Source: Amblyomma americanum
Lineage: Eukaryota; Arthropoda; Arachnida; Ixodida; Ixodidae
Length of the DNA: 64,000 nucleotides
Direction of reading: 5' to 3'
Assembly: GCF_052857255.1 (NCBI RefSeq)
Contig: NC_135502.1
Span: 154,862,599 to 154,926,598, forward strand
The notes below the pieces were generated by a model that was given only the letters and a program-made list of their open reading frames with translations, was not told the DNA's origin and did not search any database. The translations under genes and the position numbers were made by a program. Shown in pieces: positions 57,205-64,000 of this stretch (the stretch's first letter is position 1; the number at the start of each line of letters is the position of its first letter).

Positions 57205-57512
57205 CCCGCCGCGGTGGCTCAGTGGTTAGGGCGCTCGACTACTGATCCGGAGTTCCCGGGTTCGAACCCGACCGCGGCGGCTGCGTTTTTATGGAGGAAA
57301 AACGCTAAGGCGTCCGTGTGCTGTGCGATGTCAGTGCACGTTAAAGATCCCCAGGTGGTCGAAATTATTCCGGAGCCCTCCACTACGGACCTATTTGTTC
57401 TTCTCTTCTTTCACTCCCTCCTTTATCCCTTCCCTTACGGCGCGGTTCAGGTGTCCAACAATATATGAGACAGATACTGCGCCATTTCCTTTCCCTAAAA
57501 AACCAATTATTA
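57205..57512 (+). mobile_element. tRNA-derived SINE (Ruka-like), full length
   Basis: tRNA-like head with A box TGGCTCAGTGG and B box GGTTCGAACCC; CCGCGG/CCGCGG ends form an acceptor-like stem. Body: GTGCACGTTAAAGATCCCC, TCCGGAGCCCTCCACTACGG. Tail CCAATTATTAT. Exact 13-bp target duplication TTTCAGGAAAGGA at 57192-57204 and 57513-57525. SINEs have no protein; transcription is by RNA polymerase III and they move with a partner LINE. Naming as Ruka-like is from memory of tick SINEs. Confidence 0.92.
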
Positions 57513-57515
57513 TTT

Positions 57516-57675
57516 CAGGAAAGGAAATGGCGCAGTAACTGTCTCACGTATCTCGATGGACAACCGAACCGCGCCGCAAGTGATTTGACTTCTGGCTCAC
57601 TTGAAGGCCAAAACCGCACGCAACGCGAAATTATTACGAGGTATCGTAGTGAAGCATTCGCCTCAAAACAGGTGG
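57516..57675 (-). repeat. Inverted SINE tail plus linked repeat
   Basis: GGAAAGGAAATGGCGCAGTAACTGTCTCAC is the reverse of the SINE tail. The next 100 bp (TCTGGCTCACTTGAAGG...GTAGTGAAG) recurs at 58505-58600 after another inverted tail, so the two form a composite repeat. Confidence 0.7.
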
Positions 57676-58037
57676 TTTTAGGAGACATAGAAAGGGGAAA
57701 AAAAGGCGCGTGTACCAAGCACGCGTGATCGAAATGCCAAGAGTACGTTGATCGCACTCCGACGAAGTGAAAAAATTTGAAGCAATTCAGAATAAAAAAA
57801 ATTAGCTGCGGTTCAGCTACTACTGGGCCTGGTTCGAGAGTGAAAACTGTGGTTTATTGGATAAGTAGACGTGTCTTGGCCTCTGACGTTGAGTGCGTTC
57901 TGCACACTGGATTGGCCACTCACCCACCGTGCCAGGTGGCGGTTAATTAATGGTTGATCGTGAGGGGTTGGCCACACAATGAACGCTGATGCTTATTGCT
58001 GCAGTGACGCGTGTCTGCCGAAAAGTTGTCGGCGCTA

Positions 58038-58345
58038 ATGCATGCAGCCCACGTCCCACTCTCCACACCGCCACGCATCTCAAAGCGTGAATGAGGCATC
58101 CACTAGCCCAGGGTGACAATTATGCGCTTTCGTTTCCACAAAATCATCGGACTCTAGAACGTCAACGCTAACGCCAAGGAACAGAAAGAACTTCTACGGG
58201 CTGTAGCTTCAGTACCGCGTTTCTATTACAACGTTTTGAATGGCAACGTATGCAGCGCACATCTGTCACTACCTCCACGTAGATTGAAGCGCGACTGAGG
58301 TGTCCACTGGCCTAGGGGGCAAGTTACGCGCCTTTCCTTTGCTTT
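58038..58345. repeat. Degenerate 100-bp duplication
   Basis: ATGCAGCCCACG...GCGTGAATGAGGCATCCACTAGCCCAGGG (58038-58142) is similar to ATGCAGCGCACA...GCGCGACTGAGGTGTCCACTGGCCTAGGG (58248-58345). Origin unknown. Confidence 0.5.
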
Positions 58346-58439
58346 CGGCGAAATTTGAAGATTGGTTTTTAAAACTGGATTGGAACAAAGGAAATGGCGA
58401 CGTAACTTTCTCTCATATATCGGTGCACACCCGTACCGG

Positions 58440-58605
58440 TTTTGAGGAAAGGAAATGACGTAGTAACTGTCTCACATATACTGGCGGACGCCCTAACCGC
58501 GCCGTAAGGGGTTTGATCTCTGGCTCACTTGAAGGTCGAAACCGTAAGCACCGCGAAATCGTTACAAGGTAGCGTAGTGAAGATTTCGCTTCAAAATATT
58601 CGTTA
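58440..58605 (-). repeat. Second copy of the inverted SINE tail composite
   Basis: Homologous to 57516-57675, including the inverted tail and the TGGCTCACTTGAAGGTCGAAACCG segment. A further inverted tail piece lies just before it at 58385-58430. Confidence 0.65.
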
Positions 58606-58619
58606 GCAACTCGCTCCGC

Positions 58620-59640
58620 ACCCCGTCCGACTGCGACCCGTCCAACATCCGAGGCCGTTTAACTATCTTCCGTCCGTTGCGCCGCAGACTCGCAGCTTTT
58701 TTGCTGGTTTTCCTAGTAAGGTGGCGCAGATTTCTTTTTAAGTCTAGTCCGAAGCGCTCTCGCAGCCACCCAACGAGCAGAGGTAAGGGCAGGGCAGCCC
58801 ACACCTGATATGAAGCTGCTCAATTTGCGCGATAAGAGAGATCGCGCAGAGCGACGGGCGCGACGGACTGACAGAGCCGCCGACTGGACTGTCTACAACC
58901 GCTTGGACGCAGCAGCGCGCCGCCACGCCAACAAGCTATACCGCCGGCAGTGGGCTTCACTATGCCAAAGGATGGAGGAAGATGTCAGCTCGCGGAGGCT
59001 GTTTGACACCCTGCGGCGCATCACCGAACCACAGGCAAACCGTCAACCGCTGGCCGCCCTCGCAATCTCCAGCGGGCTAAGCTTTGTAGAATTGGCAGAG
59101 CGGTTTGCCGATCGGTTCGCGCCACCCAGCCCCGCAAACGCCGCTAACATAGCTGCTCCTGAGAGCCATTGTGGCCGCAGGGCAGTGCGCGCACTCGTGA
59201 GCGAACTTTGGTGAGACTCTGTGCATTCCTCGAACACACGGTCTTGACGTCCCGTGTGTTCTCCGTCAGGTAGTTACACGCAGTGACCGAACGCTCCGCG
59301 AGTTCTACCTTGAACGATTATTAACTGGACGCCCCACTCCAGTTGTAACCTACACAGTGCTGTGCGCGTGTGTGATTTAATTCCTCTAAAATGAACTAAT
59401 CACGCGCACAACCTGGACCCATTACTTATTGTGTAAATAGTTTGTACATATTACTTCTCCCCCTGTCCTCTATTCCTGTCCCCTCACCTCTTTCATTTCA
59501 TTTCTCCATTCTGCCTGCTGTCCTTTATTTCCGCTGCCCCTGCTCAGGTGCTTCAGTATCGATGGCAGATGCCGGGGCTAGCAAAAATCTTTTCCTTCCT
59601 TTTTACTATTATTTTTAATAATACCACTACCACCACCTAG
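58620..59640 (+). pseudogene. I-like element remnant: EN-RT linker joined to 3' UTR
   Basis: 58810-59214 is open for 134 codons: LRDKRDRAERRARRTDRAAD, YRRQWASLCQRMEEDVSSRR and LFDTLRRITEPQ, the basic helical segment between endonuclease and RT in I/R1-type ORF2. RT itself is missing. The sequence passes into what looks like a 3' UTR, rich in C/T, ending ACTACCACCACC at about 59626-59637, a CACCAC tail like that of the I-like element at 38.74 kb. An internally deleted copy is the simplest reading. Confidence 0.6.
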
Positions 59641-59649
59641 TAAGGTCGC

Positions 59650-61500
59650 TAAGCAGCTGCTGCAACCATTCCGTCTTGAATGGCTGTGTAGTGACGTCAT
59701 GCTTAAATGATATAGCGGTTCGGGTGCCTAATCACTCCCTTACTTCGTGTGCTATTACAAAAAGATTATCGGACCTGTACTTTGTTGCTTGCTGTGTATC
59801 TCTAAGAGTTTTGTTTCCTTCAACGCCACATGCGCGTGAAAAGTTTCTAACCAAATCAAAAGTACAAATCATTTTGGTGACCAACGAAGTTTTCAAAAAA
59901 TTTGCCATGCATTTTGCTTGAGTTTCCTTTCTTCTTTCACTCCCTCCTTTATCCCTTGCCTTACGGCGCGATTCAGGTGTCCAACGATATATGAGACAGA
60001 TACTGCGCCATTTCCTTTCCCCCCAAAACCAATTATATTATTATTATTTTGCTTGGCCGTTTTTGATTGAGGATAGTCCTCCGTAAAAAGTGCACGATAC
60101 CTTTCGTCAGCATATGGCGCCTATCGATCGTTTCTTCACATTTTCTAGAAATAAGGAGTGCGGAAAAAACTATAATTGGATCAATTGCAATTTTAGGCAA
60201 GCTACATCTCAGACAGCTTGTGTTTGAAGAAAATGCAAACTTTCGCCTAATAATAAAGGCCGCCATTTAGATTGTAAAATTGCTGGAAACAAGGTTGTCG
60301 CTTTTCTTGACACTGCAAAACGCCGCTTTTTCTTTCATAAATATAATAAATCATCCAAAAGTGCTGGGAAAGCCTGGTCACTCAGGAACCATCTCGGAAG
60401 GAAATGTGACTCCGAAAAATGTTTTGTAGGATATTTCACCAGATACCATAGTGAAACCGCGAGTATGTTTAATATTTCTTGTGTCAGCCTTCGAACGAGG
60501 CGTCCGCTAGGCCTCGGCAATTCCTGACTCTCAGGGACTCTGTCAGCTTCCGCCTTTTTTCCGCGGGTTTCAAAACACTACTTCGTCAGGATCATTCTCA
60601 TGTTTCGAGCGAACAATCCGCGTGGAGTGAATGGCATGATTTTAGCATGCTGAGAAGAATCTTTCAGGCGCTTTCATATATTGGGCTTCTTATGTTAAAT
60701 GGTTCCCTACATACTGCGTCTGCATGTATTTTGCATATTATCTCAGATTATACAAAAAATTGTACTGTACGTTATGAGTGCTTTCATTCAAAAGTTCTCA
60801 GTTCTGTCAGACCAACAAGTTTTTTCCTGCAAAGCCGGGGAACAGCTGCGCTTCTGGAAGAATTTGCAGATGATTTGTACTCTGCTTTTGAACACAATCA
60901 TTTTAGATGTGCATTGTTCTTCGACGTATCTATAGCCTTTGATGCAGTTTGCGGCGACATATTACTTCGTAAGTTATACCACATTGGTTATATGGGGCCC
61001 TTCCACGCAGTATTTCAAAACTATCTCGCCAGCAGGCCACAAATGCCTGTTATAAGCACCGAATATAGTAGCAGCAAACTATTTCTTAGTGGTGGTGTCC
61101 CTCATGGTTGTTTTTCCCCTCTTGTCGTCTATATATTATCAATTATTTTGTCTCAGCAATCCGAAAAGGTAAAGTGTTCCAGTACGCGGATGATATTGTC
61201 CTTCTTATGAAGCGTGTTCATTTTATTACAGCAATCAGTGCAAAAAGCTATGCTTTGGTTTTCCGAAAACAGCCTTACTATCTATCAAAAGAATTCAAAT
61301 AATATATGCTTCGAAAAAATCCTGAAGAATGAAGACACTTCCATTCCAGTGTATCTTAATCGCCGAGACTGCATATCCTTTGTGTGTACTCCTTTCGAAT
61401 ATACGAACACACATAAGTATCACGGTATTCATTTCGACAGGGGCTTCTCCCGGCAAAGCCGTGGGGCGCACAGGTGTGTTCAAAACATAGATTAGTAGCA
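59650..61500 (+). pseudogene. CR1/L2-like endonuclease end and reverse transcriptase
   Basis: The endonuclease C-terminus SCLNDIAVRVPNHSLTSCAI and KRLSDLYFVACCVS lies at 59685-59800. A SINE tail sits at 59921-60045. RT follows to about 61300: GTAALLEEFADDLYSAFEHN (60840-60900), FFDVSIAFDAVCGDILLRKL, GPFHAVFQNYLASRPQMP, GGVPHGCFSPL, then in another frame SAIRKGKVFQYADDIVLLM with YADD at 61183-61194. A thumb-like end (CTPFEYTNTHKYHGIHFD) is at 61385-61440. Frameshifts separate the blocks. It resembles the element at 53.3-56.9 kb in type but runs in the opposite direction. Confidence 0.75.
59921..60045 (+). mobile_element. 5'-truncated SINE (tail only) with 10-bp target duplication
   Basis: CACTCCCTCCTTTATCCC...GCGCCATTTCC is the 3' half of the SINE at 57205. 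The tRNA head is absent. Flanked by exact ATTTTGCTTG at 59911-59920 and 60046-60055. Target duplication around a headless copy shows 5' truncation during retroposition. Confidence 0.88.
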
Positions 61501-61771
61501 TGTTTACGCTTTAATGTTAAAAGCTTGGCTTCATTTCACAATTAAATAATGATTGTTAATTTATTTGCCTACAGTGTTTTCGGTTTCAGGTGGTTTAGAT
61601 TCCATGTAGAAAATAGTACATAACGATTTTCGCATTGTGCTCCTGATGTTGGCAGAACCGTTTTGTTAGCCAATTCGTCAAAATCAATTTGTAAAAATAA
61701 ATTGAAAGTATGGCTTATAATCGCGTTGCATCATCAAACAGACATTTTTCATGAACTTGATTTTGCTTTCT

Positions 61772-62088
61772 GCCCCGCCGCGGTGGCTCAGTGGTTAGGG
61801 CGCTCGACTACTGATCCGGAGTTCCCGGGTTCGAACCCGACCGCGGCGGCTGCGTTTTTATGGAGGAAAAACGCTAAGGCGCCCGTGTGCTGTGCGATGT
61901 CAGTGCACGTTAAAGATCCCCAGGTGGTCGAAATTATTCCGGAGCCCTCCACTACGGCACCTCTCTTCCTTTATTCTTTCACTCCTTCCTTTGTCCCTTC
62001 CCTTACGGCGCGGTTCAGGTGTCCAACGATATATGAGACAGATACTGCGCCATTTCCTTTCCCTCCAAAACCAATTATTATTGTTATT
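61772..62088 (+). mobile_element. tRNA-derived SINE (Ruka-like), full length
   Basis: Same head, body and tail as 57205-57512 (very few differences by eye), ending TTATTGTTATT. Exact 12-bp target duplication ATTTTGCTTTCT at 61760-61771 and 62089-62100. High similarity and intact duplication imply recent activity. Confidence 0.92.
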
Positions 62089-62100
62089 ATTTTGCTTTCT

Positions 62101-63290
62101 TTAAATCTTTATTTACTTCAAGGTCGTGCAACGCAATTTCTGGACCTATGCCTTCAAGCACCCGCACACCTCCCCGCGCGAGCAGCACAAAAAAAATGCG
62201 CTTTATTGTACCGCGTTTCTCGACTATGTATGGAGCAGCAAGACGCTGCATATATCTCAAAGGTATAAAATATTTTGCCAGATGTACATTTTCCTGTGGA
62301 CTCGTGGACTCAGTTGAAGCGTTTATTAGACAGGCTGTAATATAAGTATATGAAAACAGCTTAACGCAAAATACGAGATGAGAGGTGGACACACCACGAG
62401 CGCTACTAAAAACAAATAATTTATTGCAACGAGGCAATTAATAGGAAGGACGTAGACACAAACATACAAAAAATAAGGAGTCGCCGCCACATCAGTAAGA
62501 ATTTATCGGCTATCTAGGAATGCTACCTCTTTGGACAGAAAACTAACAAATGAAGCACTAAAACAAACGGCGCTTCTTTTGCTAATTGCGATGGATTTTA
62601 TAATCTCCCATGTGAGCTATGTTCTGTGCTTCAAGATTTTGCAGTAATTAAGGTCTGGCTTACACGCGCCTTCTTGTCAATCACGGTAATGCAGCGTGAG
62701 GTTGCTCTTGGGATTCGAAGTTAACAACTCAGCATGCTCTCTCTTGCGATCACTTTGCGTTCCTCCAAACGCGCTGCACTTGCGACGACTTGTCTCTTGT
62801 CAATCATTAGGCAATCTATAGTCCATAGCCCTTAGCGGCGGACGTAGTGCCTCCTGTATTACCGCGAGTGCAACGTGCTAGTGCCTACATGCGCCTTGCA
62901 CTCTCCATACAGTGCAACCTACTTGTTTCAAGCGCAGACCTCAGTATTTTGTAGATACCGAAGGGAGGAGGCATGACTCGGACACACGAGATGCCTGGCG
63001 CTTCGGCGCCGCTCGTCGTTCAAGTGAGGTATCTTGCACCTGCACGGCGCTGCAACTTCAAAATATCTGGCCGTTCTGCTCTCTTGCTCTCTTTTCGTTG
63101 TTTCCCGCTCCCTGTTCGCATTCGTTTTTTTTTTTGCGAAGAGTAAAATCAGTCTCCACGGAATCTGCACGCTGTCAGCACGTGTCATTACATCCTGCAG
63201 CAAGGGCGGAGCCTTCGCTACAAAGAAAAGGGAATATGCAGAGCAAACAAACGCATGTAAGAAAGACAAATACAAGCGCTGACACTACCA
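62101..63290. other. No gene recognised
   Basis: Unassigned. An AATAAATTATTTG motif on minus near 62420 may be a polyadenylation signal of an unidentified repeat. GC-rich part at 62900-63060 has no supported ORF. Confidence 0.4.
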
Positions 63291-63379
63291 ACTGAAAACG
63301 TTTTATTTACACGTGCAATAGATACCGAAAAAGGCAGGAAAGATAAAACATCAATTGGTCGACCAGGACGTAAAACAAA

Positions 63380-63975
63380 AAGGAACCTGAACAAGGCCAG
63401 ACACTTATCTTCTTAAGGACGGCAATCGACGGTGTGCTGACGCAGGTCTCCCCGCTTTTGTTGATGATGAACGCCTCTAAGATTTATCTCGCTTTCTTCG
63501 TATACCTTCGCAAAACGCACGTTTCATGTAGCTTTGGTTTACAGCTTTTGCAATTTTTACAGTGCAATGGCAAATTGCTACCTGTTCCAGTCCTTATTGA
63601 ATTTGCGTTATCACGCAGCCGGTCACTGAGGCAACGGCCAGTCTGACCGACGTACTTGCGGCCATAGGTAAGCAGAATTTCATAAACAACTCCATTCTTA
63701 CAGTCAGTAAAGCGGGTTTCACGTTTTTGGACGCATGATATATTTTCCTTTCCTTTTGGTTCATTTTTCGGCAAAGGCCGTCAAGTTCGTTTGGTGCTTA
63801 AAACGCAACACGGATGCCAACGTGGTTTCCAGCCTTGTTTAATCGTTGCGATACGGAATGCACATATGCAAGTGTGAGTCCTCTTTTGGTCAACCTGTGA
63901 ATAGTCGCGCTTCAATTTTGGTTTCCGGTATTCTGCCAGGAGCCCCCCTGCCAGATCCATGAGGAAGGCCAAGGA
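63380..63975 (-). pseudogene. Penelope-like element: RT end and GIY-YIG endonuclease
   Basis: Minus strand. A segment near 63780-63870 reads RLNKAGNHVGIRVAF, stop, APNELDGLCRK: the end of the Penelope RT. Then the GIY-YIG nuclease (63484-63720): CKNGVVYEI, YGRKYVGQTGRCLSDRLRDN, and a Cys/His cluster (LHCKNCKSCKPKLHETC). VVY and KYVG are the two halves of the GIY-YIG motif, with the conserved Arg in TGRC. After an in-frame stop past KKAR the reading continues ILEAFIINKSGETCVSTPSI to about 63400. Penelope-like elements pair this nuclease with an RT related to telomerase. The N-terminal RT is outside the window. Confidence 0.83.
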
Positions 63976-64000
63976 AAACCTGCCGATTCCAGCGTCTTGA

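Noticed and set aside
57205..57280. tRNA gene with A and B boxes (also at 61775-61850)
   Set aside because: The anticodon arm does not fold cleanly, the segment is followed by a constant SINE body and tail, and it is flanked by target duplications, so it is a SINE head.

Overview
The window looks like repeat-rich chromosomal DNA of an arthropod, most likely a hard tick. This inference rests on the mixture of families: tRNA-headed SINEs resembling the tick Ruka group, I/R1/CR1-type non-LTR elements, Ty3/gypsy and BEL/Pao elements, mariner and a GIY-YIG Penelope-like element. There is no bacterial organisation. I recognise no host gene, rRNA, true tRNA gene or CRISPR array. Almost every coding segment is a transposon remnant with stops or frameshifts, so coding regions are listed as pseudogenes.

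Layout. 1-3920 (-): an I-like non-LTR element (ORF1 with zinc knuckle; ORF2 with endonuclease and reverse transcriptase) cut by the window edge. 3921-9621: mostly unassigned, with a 16-bp TIR foldback element, a possible solo LTR and a long (TA)n. 9622-30747: a stack of nested LTR elements. The outermost piece is a gypsy pol (+) with copies of one LTR at both flanks. Its RT gene is split at 13941 by a 15.4-kb LTR element (A1, +) with an exact 5-bp target duplication. A1 carries a solo LTR of family B inside its 5' LTR, an inverted copy of its own family (A2, -) inside gag/protease, and a B-family element (-) inside integrase that itself contains a BEL/Pao element. 31.3-36.5 kb: a retroposed hairpin, a mariner relic, a gypsy gag-PR-RT fragment and a 24-bp coding minisatellite. 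37.9-44.4 kb (-): another gypsy element with an I-like element inside its integrase. 44.8-47.5 kb (+): a non-LTR element that ends near a (TA)n tract. 47.9-53.3 kb: largely unassigned. 53.3-62.1 kb: CR1/L2-like and I-like pieces with several SINEs, three of them with clear target duplications. 63.4-64 kb (-): Penelope-like GIY-YIG remnant.

The most notable result is the pol gene order of family A. Two copies in opposite orientation together show gag-protease-integrase-RT-RNase H, with integrase before RT. That is the Ty1/copia-like order, known in the Ty3/gypsy group from Gmr1-like elements. The second theme is internally deleted elements: A2 and the BEL element both keep gag, protease and integrase sequence but lack exactly RT and RNase H.
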